Origin: Anaerolineae bacterium
GTDB lineage: Bacteria; Chloroflexota; Anaerolineae; Aggregatilineales; Phototrophicaceae
Assembly: GCA_022820125.1 (NCBI GenBank)
Contig: JAJEGA010000057.1
Span: 1-64,000 of the forward strand
Direction of reading: 5' to 3'
Length of the DNA stretch: 64,000 nucleotides
Each line of letters opens with the position of its first letter. Positions within the stretch are counted from its first letter, which is position 1. The notes below the pieces were generated by a model, which did no database searches, was not told the origin of the DNA, and saw only the letters and a program-made list of their open reading frames with translations. The translations under genes and the position numbers were made by a program. Positions 42,295 to 52,314 of this stretch are shown here, piece after piece.

Positions 42295-42342
42295 GTGGTG
42301 TCGCATGGCGATGTGCACACACCGCGGGTCATTGCTCGCTGA
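42295..42342 (+). CDS. Possible 15-codon leader ORF before ileS
   Basis: GAGGAGG (42281-42287) is a strong ribosome site seven bases before GTG 42295. The ORF reads MVSHGDVHTPRVIAR and stops at TGA 42342, with one Ile codon. It lies 72 bases before ileS. A nearby GGCGC/GCGCC hairpin (42351-42366) separates it from ileS. No terminator is seen. It may be a leader peptide or chance. Confidence 0.35.
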   Translation: MVSHGDVHTPRVIAR

Positions 42343-42414
42343 GTGGCTTCAGGCGCAAGCGCGCGCCGCTTGGCAAAGCAGCGTAGACATCAAAGCAAGG
42401 AGCAATGATAACTC

Positions 42415-45400
42415 ATGTTTAGAGCAGTAAACCCGAAGATCAACAGTGAAGCCATCAACCGGCTCGAGCGGCAGCAGCTCGATTATTGGCGATTCAATCG
42501 AATTTTCGAGCGCAGTACCGAGGGCCGCGAGGATGCGCCTCGCTACGTGTTTTATGAAGGCCCGCCCACAGCGAATGGCAAACCCGGCAGCCATCACGTG
42601 CTGTCGCGCGCCTTCAAGGATATGTTCCCGCGCTACAAGGTGATGCAGGGCTTCTATTGCCTGCGCCGCGGCGGCTGGGATACCCATGGCTTGCCTGTCG
42701 AGATTGAAGTTGAGAAAGAGCTGGGCTTCGCGAGCAAAGAGCAGATTGAAGAATATGGCGTGGCCGAGTTCAATGCCAAATGCCGGGCGAATGTCTTTCA
42801 GCATATCAATGAATGGGAGAAGCTGACCGAACGCACCGCTTTCTGGGTTGACCTGGACGATGCCTACGTGACCTTTTCCAACGACTATATCGAGAGCGTG
42901 TGGTGGATTCTCAAGCAATTCTGGGATAAGGAATTGCTCTACCGCGGCTACAAGGTCGTGCCATACAGCCCCTCTTCGGGAACGCCATTGAGCAGCCATG
43001 AGGTGGCGCAGGGTTACAAAACCATCGTCGATCCGAGCATTTATGTGCGCTTCCCGCTGCGAGATCAGCCGGGCGTATATATGCTCGCGTGGACCACGAC
43101 CCCCTGGACGCTGCCGGCGAACGCGGCTTTGGCTGTCGGCGCTGATGTCGAATACGTGCAGGTCGAAGGACCGGCCGCGGACGGTGAAGGAAGCGAACAG
43201 TTAATCCTGGCGGCTTCCCTGATGGAGAAGGTGTTGACGGATCCCGAAGCATACCGGATCGTCAAGCGCATCCGGGGCAGCGAATTGGTGGGCTGGCGCT
43301 ACCAGCCGCTCTACACCTTTTTGCCGGTCGAGCAAGACTACGCGTACGTTGTGGCGGCGGATTACGTGAGCACGGGAGATGGCGCCGGCATCGTGCATAC
43401 GGCGCCCGCATACGGCGTTGATGACCTGGCGACCGGACGCAAGCATGACCTGCCGGTGTTGATCACGGTGGATGAAACCGGCTGCTTCGTCGATGCGGTA
43501 TCGACCTTCCGCGGCATGTGGTTCAAAGACGCCGATCGGCATATCATTGGCGATCTGCTTGAGCGCGGTTTGATGTATCGTCATGAGACTTACGAGCATA
43601 GCTATCCGCATAACTGGCGCGATGGCTCTCCGCTGATGTATTTCGCCCGCGAGACCTGGTTCATCGACACCCTGAAGTACAAACAGCTAATGATCGACCT
43701 GAACCAGACGGTGAACTGGGTGCCGCAGCATATCAGAGACGGTCGCTTCGGCAATTGGCTTGACGATCTCAAAGAATGGTCGCTGGGCAGAGAACGCTAT
43801 TGGGGCACGCCGCTGCCCGTTTGGGTAGACGATAAGACGGGCGAGATGATTTGCGTCGGCGGCGTCGATGAGCTAAGCGAGTTGGCGGGCCGCGATCTCA
43901 GCGAACTTGATTTGCATCGTCCCTATGTCGATGAGATCACCTTCGAGAACCCGAACGGCGAGGGCGGCACGATGCGCCGTGTGCCGGAAGTGATCGATGT
44001 TTGGTTCGACAGCGGCGCGATGCAAGTGGCGCAATGGGCCTATCCGAAGCATAACCAGGACATGCTGGAGGAGCAGCATCCAGCGGATTACATCTGCGAA
44101 GCGGTGGATCAGACGCGTGGCTGGTTCTATAGTCTGCACGCCATCGCCGCGATGCTCTTTGAGACCGTCTCCTTCAAGAACGTCATCTGCCTGGGCCATA
44201 TCCTTGACGAAAATGGTCAGAAGATGTCGAAGAGCCTCGGCAATGCGGTCGATCCCTGGATGGTTGTCGAGCAGGCGGGGGCGGATGCCTTCCGCTGGTA
44301 TATGTATACCTCCGGCCCCCCGGGCGAGTCGCGGCGCTTCTCAATCAATTTGGTCAATGAGGTGATCAAAAAGTTCTGGTCCACTTTGTGGAACACCTAC
44401 AACTTTTTCGTCACCTACGCCAATATCGATGGCTGGACGCCGGCGCGGAGCGCGCCCGCTCCCGCTGACCGGGGAGCGCTGGATCGCTGGCTGGTGGCGG
44501 AGCTGCACAATTTGGTGCGAACAGTGACCGACGCCTTTGAGCAATATGACGCGGTCAACGCCACCAGACCAATCGAAGACTTCGTCGAGCGCTTGAGCAA
44601 CTGGTATGTGCGCTTGAGCCGCGATCGCTTTTGGAAGAGCGAAGTTGACAGCGACAAACTGTCGGCTTATGCCACGCTTTACGAGGCTTTGACCACGGTG
44701 GCGCAATTGTTGGCGCCGACGATGCCCTTCCTCAGCGAGGAGATTTACCGCAATCTCGTCGCCGAACAAGACAGCGCCCAGCCCGCGAGCGTGCACCTGT
44801 CGCGCTGGCCCGCCTGGGACGAGTCGCTGTCCGACCAGAGTCTAATTGGCGATATGGCGCTTGTGCGGCGCCTTGTCAGGCTGGGCTTGGCCGCGCGCAA
44901 CGAAGCGCAGATTGGCGTGCGTCAACCCTTGGCTGATGCGCAGTTCGCCTTGCGCGATGTCTCGGAAGCGCCTGTCGTTGAGCGCTATGCCGACCTGATT
45001 AAGAGCGAATTGAACCTTAAGTCGGTGAGTGTCATGGGCGCTGATGAGGCGAACGCCTTCGAGTCGACGACGATTTACAGCCTCAACCCGCTGCCTCGAT
45101 TTCTCGGTCGCAAATACGGCGCCGATTTCAAAGCGATTCAGGCTGCGCTTCGCGATGCTGAACAGGACTTCGTGCGCCCCTTTGCCGAGCGGCTGCTCGC
45201 GGGCGAAGACATCATGCTCGAGCTCAATGGAGCGCGCTTCGAGATCCTTAATGAGGAGTGCGAGGTGAAGGTCAGTGTGCAGACGCCGGCCGGCGCCGTC
45301 GAAGACAGCGGCTATGTTGTGGCGCTGAATACGCGCTTGACCTCGGATTTGCTGGCGGAGGGTTTGGCGCGCGAGCTGATACGCCGCATTCAGAATCTGC

Positions 45401-45618
45401 GCAAGACGGCCGACTTTGCGCTTGATGATCGAATTGAAATCGTCTATTGCGACGCCTCTGACGCCATCGACGCGGTGATGCAGCTCTTCAGCGGATACAT
45501 CTGCGCCGAGACGCTGGCGGATAATTTGCAGCCCGGCGAAATTTCGAACGATTACGTCAGCGAATCTGTCGAGATCAGAGGCGAATCACTGACAATTGCT
45601 GTCAGTCGCATCCGCTGA
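42415..45618 (+). CDS. ileS: Isoleucyl-tRNA synthetase, IleRS2 type
   Basis: A 1067-residue class-I synthetase that charges tRNA(Ile). The HIGH-type signature is GSHH (residues 58-61, in TANGKPGSHHVL), i.e. GXHH with positions one and three swapped relative to HXGH. KMSKS is at about 603-607. The CP1 editing domain contains WTTTPWTLPANAALAVG. The C-terminal anticodon-binding and accessory domains bring it to the length of type-2 IleRS. In IleRS2 studied elsewhere the GXHH form goes with very strong mupirocin resistance, so resistance is expected here. AAGGAGC lies 11 bases upstream of the ATG. Confidence 0.95.
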   Translation: MFRAVNPKINSEAINRLERQQLDYWRFNRIFERSTEGREDAPRYVFYEGPPTANGKPGSHHVLSRAFKDMFPRYKVMQGFYCLRRGGWDTHGLPVEIEVEKELGFASKEQIEEYGVAEFNAKCRANVFQHINEWEKLTERTAFWVDLDDAYVTFSNDYIESVWWILKQFWDKELLYRGYKVVPYSPSSGTPLSSHEVAQGYKTIVDPSIYVRFPLRDQPGVYMLAWTTTPWTLPANAALAVGADVEYVQVEGPAADGEGSEQLILAASLMEKVLTDPEAYRIVKRIRGSELVGWRYQPLYTFLPVEQDYAYVVAADYVSTGDGAGIVHTAPAYGVDDLATGRKHDLPVLITVDETGCFVDAVSTFRGMWFKDADRHIIGDLLERGLMYRHETYEHSYPHNWRDGSPLMYFARETWFIDTLKYKQLMIDLNQTVNWVPQHIRDGRFGNWLDDLKEWSLGRERYWGTPLPVWVDDKTGEMICVGGVDELSELAGRDLSELDLHRPYVDEITFENPNGEGGTMRRVPEVIDVWFDSGAMQVAQWAYPKHNQDMLEEQHPADYICEAVDQTRGWFYSLHAIAAMLFETVSFKNVICLGHILDENGQKMSKSLGNAVDPWMVVEQAGADAFRWYMYTSGPPGESRRFSINLVNEVIKKFWSTLWNTYNFFVTYANIDGWTPARSAPAPADRGALDRWLVAELHNLVRTVTDAFEQYDAVNATRPIEDFVERLSNWYVRLSRDRFWKSEVDSDKLSAYATLYEALTTVAQLLAPTMPFLSEEIYRNLVAEQDSAQPASVHLSRWPAWDESLSDQSLIGDMALVRRLVRLGLAARNEAQIGVRQPLADAQFALRDVSEAPVVERYADLIKSELNLKSVSVMGADEANAFESTTIYSLNPLPRFLGRKYGADFKAIQAALRDAEQDFVRPFAERLLAGEDIMLELNGARFEILNEECEVKVSVQTPAGAVEDSGYVVALNTRLTSDLLAEGLARELIRRIQNLRKTADFALDDRIEIVYCDASDAIDAVMQLFSGYICAETLADNLQPGEISNDYVSESVEIRGESLTIAVSRIR

Positions 45619-45645
45619 TTTAGTAAAGTTAACCAACGAACCTGG

Positions 45646-45690
45646 CAGGGCGAGGGTAGATTGAAAACTCGCCCTGTTATATTTCCGCTC
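45646..45690 (+). terminator. Intrinsic terminator after ileS
   Basis: CAGGGCGAG (45646-45654) and CTCGCCCTG (45668-45676) form a perfect 9-base stem, followed by TTATATTT. It lies 28 bases after the ileS stop. Confidence 0.8.
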
Positions 45691-45698
45691 TTTCTTGC

Positions 45699-45720
45699 TA
45701 CAATTGGTTAGAACAACCAA
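45699..45720 (+). promoter_or_regulatory. Candidate -10 and operator-like repeat before pucR1
   Basis: TACAAT (45699-45704) overlaps a perfect inverted repeat, TTGGTT (45704-45709) and AACCAA (45715-45720). The -35 is not convincing. The location, about 85-100 bases before the regulator gene, would suit autoregulation. Confidence 0.35.
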
Positions 45721-45804
45721 AAGATACAAGAGTTCTTGTTCATTATTGTGGCTTGCGTCATTTTACCGGCGCAGCGAGATGACAAGTCGAACTGGAATCT
45801 GGTC

Positions 45805-47460
45805 ATGTCAGATAAGAACGCAGCCTCTATACAATCCCTGCTTCGTTACTCATTGCCATTGGGAGCGAGCATAGTCGCGGGCGACCCGGATACCGAGGTC
45901 AATTGGTCGGTGACGATAAGGGCGCAGCCGCCGGTCTTTCCCGACATTTACGGCGGAGAGCTGGCGCTGGTATCGATGGATGTCTTGCGCAGCTTTGACA
46001 GCCGGCTGACGCTCTCGAAGGTCTTGCGCCAATTGGCGGATTTTGGCGTAAACGGCGTCTTGGCTACCGGTTCCGTCGGTCAGGATGCGGTGGCGGCAGC
46101 CAACGACTGCGGCGTTGCGCTGCTCTCGGTTCCCGAGGATACCAGTCTCACGACTGTAGAGCGCGCGGTAAATGCCTTGATTCTCAATCATTCGGCGCGG
46201 CTTACCGAGCGGGCGATCGAGATTCAGCGGCAGTTGACGCGGCTCGCGGCTGAGAACCGCGATCTGAACAGCTTGCTGCAGGTGATGTCGCGTTCAACCG
46301 GCAAGCCGATCGCGATTCATGATGACGTTGGCGCATTAATCGCGCAGTCATTGCCTTATACCGGGCGCCGCGGTCTCAATGGACGAGGCGGCGCGGCGCC
46401 CACGCGTCACGATGAGTTTCAGCGCTGGCTCGCCAACGAGGCGCCGTCGATGCTCGGCGCCATCAGCGTCAGTCCGCTAGGGTATACAACCGTGCTCCGG
46501 GTGGAAAAGCGCGTCGCCGGCTATCTGTCGGTGGTGGACAGCGTCGACAATCTGACGGAATTTGACCGGCTGGTTTTGACCTACGGCGCTGATGTTTGCG
46601 CAATAGAGATGGCGAAGAACCGCGCAATCGCATCGGCGGTTGAACAAACCCGCGGCGATTGGATTCAGATGTGGCTGAGCGGCACCCCCGCGGATGATGA
46701 TCTCTTAAGAACGCGCGCGAGCCGCGCCGGCTTTGAGGCGGGGTCTCGATATGCCGTGGCGGTATACCGCGCGCTTGACAAGCTGAGCCAGTCTCTTCCG
46801 CTGGATTCGTCGATTTCACTGGCGCGCGATGATATGTCTCGTCGCGGGATTAAGGGCGCGGTCGGGCAATATGTGGATGTCATCGTGGCGCTGTATCCGC
46901 TTGATGACGATGATGCGGTGGCTTTGGCGCGCGCGCGCTCCAACATTGAGGATGTACGCGCGCAGTTGGCGCAGCGTACGCCTGATGGTCTGGTTTCAGC
47001 GGGCATCAGCCGGCCCGCGCTGGGGTTGTCCATGCTGCGCGATTCGTATCGCGAGGCGAAGGACGCCATCGGCATCGCTTACGAATTAAGCAATCACGAC
47101 GCCACCACCTATTATGGCGACCTCAAACTCTACCAGTTGCTGCTGGCGCTTAAGGAGCGCAATCTGGAACACTTGCAGCGTTTCTGCCTCGATGCGCTTG
47201 GCCCTATCATTGAGCATGACCAGCGCAAGCAGAGCGATCTGGTTCGTACCTTAAGCGGCTTCTTCGCCGCCAATGGAAATCTCGCGAAGGCGGCGCAAGA
47301 ACTGGATGTGCACCGCAATACCCTGGTTTATCGGCTGGAACGAATCGCCGAGCTGACTGAACTGGATCTGGACGATTCGGACAATCGTTTGATATTGCAT
47401 CTGGCGCTGAAGACGCAGCGCGTTTTGGCGACGATACCGAGGGAGAAAGCCGCCGTATGA
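45805..47460 (+). CDS. PucR-family transcriptional regulator (1)
   Basis: A 551-residue regulator. An N-terminal PucR ligand-type domain covers about 15-125, with SKVLRQLADFGVNGVLATGS. A GAF-like or linker part lies in the middle, and a C-terminal PucR helix-turn-helix near 495-540 has FFAANGNLAKAAQELDVHRN and TLVYRLERIAELT. ATG 45805 gives a length equal to the second PucR here (548); a TTG at 45736 would add 23 residues. It converges on gltB, suggesting nitrogen-related control. The effector is unknown. Confidence 0.85.
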   Translation: MSDKNAASIQSLLRYSLPLGASIVAGDPDTEVNWSVTIRAQPPVFPDIYGGELALVSMDVLRSFDSRLTLSKVLRQLADFGVNGVLATGSVGQDAVAAANDCGVALLSVPEDTSLTTVERAVNALILNHSARLTERAIEIQRQLTRLAAENRDLNSLLQVMSRSTGKPIAIHDDVGALIAQSLPYTGRRGLNGRGGAAPTRHDEFQRWLANEAPSMLGAISVSPLGYTTVLRVEKRVAGYLSVVDSVDNLTEFDRLVLTYGADVCAIEMAKNRAIASAVEQTRGDWIQMWLSGTPADDDLLRTRASRAGFEAGSRYAVAVYRALDKLSQSLPLDSSISLARDDMSRRGIKGAVGQYVDVIVALYPLDDDDAVALARARSNIEDVRAQLAQRTPDGLVSAGISRPALGLSMLRDSYREAKDAIGIAYELSNHDATTYYGDLKLYQLLLALKERNLEHLQRFCLDALGPIIEHDQRKQSDLVRTLSGFFAANGNLAKAAQELDVHRNTLVYRLERIAELTELDLDDSDNRLILHLALKTQRVLATIPREKAAV

Positions 47461-47531
47461 ATGGGAAAGCAGGGGGTGCGGGGCCATCACAGGAAGTCGT
47501 CACAAGACATGTGAATTCTATGACGATTTGC

Positions 47532-47557
47532 GGGCGACCCGAGGGTCGCCCCTACAG
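47532..47557. repeat. REP-like palindrome
   Basis: GGGCGACCC/GGGTCGCCCCTACAG in the gap between the converging pucR1 and gltB genes. Confidence 0.6.
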
Positions 47558-47610
47558 TTTAGAACGGAGTATCGCCCCAGCAATTTGAATGCGAGGGGCC
47601 CCGGGGCGGA

Positions 47611-50600
47611 TTAACTCTCGTTGACGATCTTGCGCGCGACCGGCGGTGCGATCTTGACAAAGTGATCGCTCGGTCGTTTCAGCAGCGGATACAGCGGCTC
47701 GGCGGCGCCCGACTGGTGGTTTTCCTCCAGGGTGCGGATGTACTTGTTCAGGAGTTCGCGGATGTCATTGTGCCCGTCGTCGTCCAGCGGCTGAATCTCA
47801 ACGACGGAGCCGGCTGCGATACGGTGGCGGATGGCTTCCACCGTCAAGCCCATCTCCGGCTGAACGCGTTGATAGACGACCCCGCCCGTCATGCCTGCGC
47901 ACATCCAAGGACCGGGATCGCCCAAAACGACCGCGCGCCCGGAGGTCATGTATTCAAAGGCGTAGCCCTTTAGATTGGCTCTTGCGCCGAGCCCGCCCAA
48001 GGCGTCGTTCAAGGGTTCGACGATTTCTCCGCCGAAGACGACGTCAGCGCCGCTCATTCTGATGCAGGCGCGGGTGTCGGCGTCGCCCTGCACGATGAAG
48101 AGACCGCCTTGCGCGCCATAGGCGAAGCTCTTGCCGACTGAGCCGTCGAGCCGGCGTCCATTGTGGTTGAGCCCCTTGAGGATCGAGACTTTGCTGCCGG
48201 CGGCGCACTTGCCGACGCCATCTTGGGCGCCGCCCTCCACCAGCACATTGACCGGATCATCAATGAAGGCGGCCAAGCCGTTGCCGGGGATGGCGGAGTT
48301 GCTGAATGACAGGTTGATGGCGCGAATGCGATTGGCTTGCGGCAGCGCCTGCCGTTTAATGGCGCCAGCCAGATGCGTGCCCAAGGCGCGGTCCATCGCC
48401 ATGACTTGCTCGTCGTCGTAGGTGAGTTCGTATTCGCCCTTGTCGACGTATTCGGTAACGATATCGGTAATCTGCTTGCTTACGGTGTTTCGTGGGCGCG
48501 AGATGCGGCGGCCCCCCGGCTGAGCGGGGGTCAACTGCGCTCGCGGGACCGGATTCAGCAAATGGCTCAGATCGACGCGGTCATGATGTGAGCGCTGGTA
48601 GAGCAAGTCAGCGCGCCCGACGATATCTTGCAAGTTGCTGACGCCCATCTTGGCGGCCCACTTTCGAATATCGTCCGCCAGCGCGTCGAACATGGTAACG
48701 ATGCCATAGGGCGAGCCGCGCTCTTCAAAAGGACGGAAGGCTTTGAAGTTGCGTTTTTCGGCTTCTTCTTTCGTCTTCACGTGGGTGGTGATGCCGACGT
48801 GGCAGTCGCCGTCTTGGCAGCCGCGGCAGATGGTGCAGCCGAGGGACACCATAGCCAGGGTGGCGAAGCCGACTCGGTTGGCGCCGAGGCAGACCATCTT
48901 GATGACATCGCGCCCGCTTTTCATGCCGCCATCGACCCAAAGCTCGACATCGTCTCTCAAACCGCTTTCAATCAGGTGGCGATGCGCCAGCCAAACGCCG
49001 ATCTCGGCTGGCAAGCCGACGTGCCGCAAAGCGTGGGCGCGCGCGGCGCCGGTGCCGCCGGTGTAGCCGGTGATAGTGATGATGTCGGCGCCCGCTTTGG
49101 CGACGCCGACGGCGATGATGCCAATGCCGGGGACAACTGGCAGCTTGACCGAGACCTTGGCATGGGGATTGGCGGTTTTGAGCTCGTCAATCAACTGGGC
49201 GAGGTCTTCGATGGAATAGAGGTCATGGTTGTTGCTGGGCGAAATCAAGCCGATGCCGGGCGTTGTGCTGCGGACGGCGGCGATCTGCTCGGTTACTTTG
49301 TAACCGGGTAGATGACCGCCTTCGCCGGGTTTCGCGCCTTGACCAATTTTGATCTCGATATAATCGGCGGCGTTGAGAAAGGCGATATTGACGCCAAAGC
49401 GCCCGGATGCGACTTGCTGACCGCGATTGCGCGGGTGTTTGCCCAGCAGATCGTGAATCTCGCCGCCTTCGCCATTCATGCAGATGATATTGAGCAGGTG
49501 GGCGGCTTCGGCGTATGAGCGATAGGCCAGCTCTCCCTGCGAGCCAAAGGACATCGCGCTGATGAGAACGGGCATGTCATAGCCCTTGATGCTGATGTCC
49601 ACATCGTCAGGCTCAATCGGCGTCGCGCTCTCTTTGAGGCCGAGAACATGGCGCAAGGACACTGGCATGTTGTCTTCCAGCTTGAGCAGGGTCTCGGTGT
49701 ATTCGTCGAATTCCAGTTCCCCGTGGGCGACGGCTTCGGCTTTCTTCCACATCTTGGGGTAGAAGCGCTCCGGGTTCTTTAGGCGGGCGCGCACTTCGCC
49801 GCGGAATTCCTGGGCGCGCTCTTGCGCGTCTTCATAGACCGAGGTCCAGGTGAGCCCGCGCCCGGCCGAGCCAAAGTAGTTGGGCGTGCCGAGCAAGTCG
49901 GTGATCTTCCGCGACAAGCCGATGGAACTGAAGCTATGCCCGTAGCCGCGCAATTCGTGGCAGCCGACGGTGGATGTGATCTTCTGCAAGCCGGCATGAA
50001 TCGCCGTCAAGGCATTGTTCATTGATGCTTCGACCTGCTCGGCGACCAGTGGTTTTCTGCTGCCGCGCGGCGCCGTGCCCAAAGCGACGGCATACATCGC
50101 ATAGGGGAGGATGGCATTGGCGCCCAGGCTCAGGCAAATTGCCAGGTCATGCAGATCGCGCAAGGCGCCGGTGCGCACGACCAAGCCGACGCGGCGGCGC
50201 AGATTCGGGTTGGGATCGGCTTGCCGCAGCGCTTTGTCCACCGCGGCGATCGCCAGCAGCGGGTCAATATAAAGTTCTTCGCCCGCCGCGATATGACTGT
50301 CGTCGAGGATGACGCATTGCGCGCCTTTTAGGACGGCGTCGACGACGCGCTTTTGCAGCGACTCCACCGCGAGATCGACTGTGGTATCCATCGGGCAGCC
50401 CATTGAAAAGAAGGCGACTTTGCCGTCAAAAACACCAGCGAGGTCTTGGATGAGCATGGTCCCGTGCTTGCTGGCGATGTCGCGGATGCGCTCGATATCG
50501 TCGAATTCGGGAATTGCTTCGAGCAATAGCGGGATTTCCAGCCGAATCAATGCTGCGTCTTCTTCGCGCCCGGCTGCGATTTCGGGGCGGCAGCCGATCA

Positions 50601-52314
50601 GAACCTGCGAGGAAAACTGCGCTTGTTCTCGCTCGCGGTCAATTGAGGGATTGGTCACAACGGCGATGGTTTCTTTGAAGTAATCCGCCAGATTCGCGCG
50701 CGTATTGCTAATTGCCGCCAGGGGACCATCCCAGCCCAGCGACCCAATTTGCTCTTTGCCACTCTCGGAAAGCGCTTTCACAATCTCTACGTGATAGCGT
50801 TCCCAACCGAAGCCGGACATGACGGCGGCGTTGACTTTGACGGGCGAATCAGACCATGGCAGGGCAGCCGCGATGTTTTCTTTCTCGGCGGCGCGTTCCA
50901 ATACGGCCACCGGTGCCGCTTGCGTTTGCAGTTGCCCGCCGCCATTGGACGCGGGGTGGAGCGGGAAGCCCGTTGTTGGCGGCACAGGCGGCTCATTCGC
51001 GCCGGACCGCCATATATCGCCCAGGGTCAAGCCCTGCGGCTGGCGATCGCGATATCTGCTGTAGACATATTGCTGAATCGCCGGGTAATCCATCACCTGG
51101 ATCGGCTGGCCGGTGTTGACTTTCATCGCGATTTTCTCGCCGGGCGCCATCGGTTTCGGGCTGACCGACATCGAGTCCAAGGCGTAAACGCCGCGCTCGG
51201 ATGTGACGAAGTATTCCTTTTCCGTTTCGCCGTACCAGAGCGGACGCAAGCCCAAAGCATCGACGCTGAAGACCGCTTCATTGCCCAGCCGGGCGACAAC
51301 CGCCGCCGGGCCTTGGGCGAAGGGCCCAAAAGCTTGGCGCAGCTCGGCGTACATGTCGTGTATTTCCGGCGCATTCTGAATCAGGTCATGCTCAAAGGGC
51401 GGGAAGATATGCTCCATCGCCTCAATGAGATCGAGACCGTAGCGCATGCACAGGGCGTAAATCGTCCGGTCGACATCCTGGGAATCGGAGCCGTTATCCA
51501 CCATAGGTATATCGAGCATTTCGGATTCCAGCCGAAAGCGCGAAATGGTATTGAATTCGCCATTGTGCTCAATGAGATTGAAGGGCTGGGCGCGCTCGAA
51601 TATCGGGTTGGTGTTGGTGCTGTAGCGCGCGTGCCCCATGGTGATTGAGGACGCGTAATCAGGATCGCGCAGCTCAGGATAATAGCGGCGCAGGATTTCA
51701 ATTGTGCCTTGTACTTTGTAGACGACGCTGTGCGCCGAGATTGACGGAAAATGAACTTCGAGTTCGCTCTCCAATTGCACCTGAAGCTCAAAGAGCGTGC
51801 GATCCAGCTTATCAGCCGGGACTTGGCCATTGATGCCGGCGATTTGCCAGAAGACCGGTTCATTCGCCTCAGCGTTTGGGCCGAGCACGGTCGGGTTCAC
51901 GCGGCCCGCGCGGTCGAGCAGAATGTGCAAGCCAACCTCGCTGATTTGGCGGCAAATCTGATCGACGATGTATTGGGCGCGCGTGCGGTCATGCGCGGGG
52001 ATCATCACATGGGCGACCCAAAAGCTGCGATCAGTCGCCAAAGACGAACGCAAGCCGGCTTCAGCCAGCCAGCGCGTCCACAGCTGACGCGGGATATCGG
52101 TCATAACGCCGACGCCGTCGCCCTCGCCATTGACGTAGCCGGTGCGATGCCCCATTCGGGTGAGCGCTTCTATGGTGCGCTTGACGTTGCCGTGGGTCGC
52201 CTGCCCGCCTTTGCGCACGGAACAGATCAGCGCGCAGGCGTCGCGATGGTCGCGATCAATCGGGTGAAGGTCGGCGAAAGGATCGTTGCTTTGAAGATGG
52301 CGTAAACGAGACAT
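47611..52314 (-). CDS. gltB: Glutamate synthase, large (alpha) subunit
   Basis: A 1567-residue enzyme that makes glutamate from 2-oxoglutarate and glutamine. The N-terminal Ntn amidotransferase domain has nucleophile Cys27 in RDACALICSVRKGG, so a 26-residue propeptide is expected. A central domain, the FMN-binding synthase barrel (about 900-1250: MSFGSQGELAYRSYAEAAH, GQGAKPGEGGHLPG) and a cysteine cluster near 1165 (CTICRGCQDGDC) for the 3Fe-4S centre follow. A C-terminal GXGXG beta-helix ends it. No small subunit (GltD) is in the window, so the electron donor may be ferredoxin or a GltD encoded elsewhere. Confidence 0.93.
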   Translation of the reverse strand: MSRLRHLQSNDPFADLHPIDRDHRDACALICSVRKGGQATHGNVKRTIEALTRMGHRTGYVNGEGDGVGVMTDIPRQLWTRWLAEAGLRSSLATDRSFWVAHVMIPAHDRTRAQYIVDQICRQISEVGLHILLDRAGRVNPTVLGPNAEANEPVFWQIAGINGQVPADKLDRTLFELQVQLESELEVHFPSISAHSVVYKVQGTIEILRRYYPELRDPDYASSITMGHARYSTNTNPIFERAQPFNLIEHNGEFNTISRFRLESEMLDIPMVDNGSDSQDVDRTIYALCMRYGLDLIEAMEHIFPPFEHDLIQNAPEIHDMYAELRQAFGPFAQGPAAVVARLGNEAVFSVDALGLRPLWYGETEKEYFVTSERGVYALDSMSVSPKPMAPGEKIAMKVNTGQPIQVMDYPAIQQYVYSRYRDRQPQGLTLGDIWRSGANEPPVPPTTGFPLHPASNGGGQLQTQAAPVAVLERAAEKENIAAALPWSDSPVKVNAAVMSGFGWERYHVEIVKALSESGKEQIGSLGWDGPLAAISNTRANLADYFKETIAVVTNPSIDREREQAQFSSQVLIGCRPEIAAGREEDAALIRLEIPLLLEAIPEFDDIERIRDIASKHGTMLIQDLAGVFDGKVAFFSMGCPMDTTVDLAVESLQKRVVDAVLKGAQCVILDDSHIAAGEELYIDPLLAIAAVDKALRQADPNPNLRRRVGLVVRTGALRDLHDLAICLSLGANAILPYAMYAVALGTAPRGSRKPLVAEQVEASMNNALTAIHAGLQKITSTVGCHELRGYGHSFSSIGLSRKITDLLGTPNYFGSAGRGLTWTSVYEDAQERAQEFRGEVRARLKNPERFYPKMWKKAEAVAHGELEFDEYTETLLKLEDNMPVSLRHVLGLKESATPIEPDDVDISIKGYDMPVLISAMSFGSQGELAYRSYAEAAHLLNIICMNGEGGEIHDLLGKHPRNRGQQVASGRFGVNIAFLNAADYIEIKIGQGAKPGEGGHLPGYKVTEQIAAVRSTTPGIGLISPSNNHDLYSIEDLAQLIDELKTANPHAKVSVKLPVVPGIGIIAVGVAKAGADIITITGYTGGTGAARAHALRHVGLPAEIGVWLAHRHLIESGLRDDVELWVDGGMKSGRDVIKMVCLGANRVGFATLAMVSLGCTICRGCQDGDCHVGITTHVKTKEEAEKRNFKAFRPFEERGSPYGIVTMFDALADDIRKWAAKMGVSNLQDIVGRADLLYQRSHHDRVDLSHLLNPVPRAQLTPAQPGGRRISRPRNTVSKQITDIVTEYVDKGEYELTYDDEQVMAMDRALGTHLAGAIKRQALPQANRIRAINLSFSNSAIPGNGLAAFIDDPVNVLVEGGAQDGVGKCAAGSKVSILKGLNHNGRRLDGSVGKSFAYGAQGGLFIVQGDADTRACIRMSGADVVFGGEIVEPLNDALGGLGARANLKGYAFEYMTSGRAVVLGDPGPWMCAGMTGGVVYQRVQPEMGLTVEAIRHRIAAGSVVEIQPLDDDGHNDIRELLNKYIRTLEENHQSGAAEPLYPLLKRPSDHFVKIAPPVARKIVNES

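Noticed and set aside
42159..42414. T-box riboswitch before ileS
   Set aside because: ACCGCGG occurs (42321-42327), but without the GGTGG that should precede it, and there is no terminator. Not enough to call.
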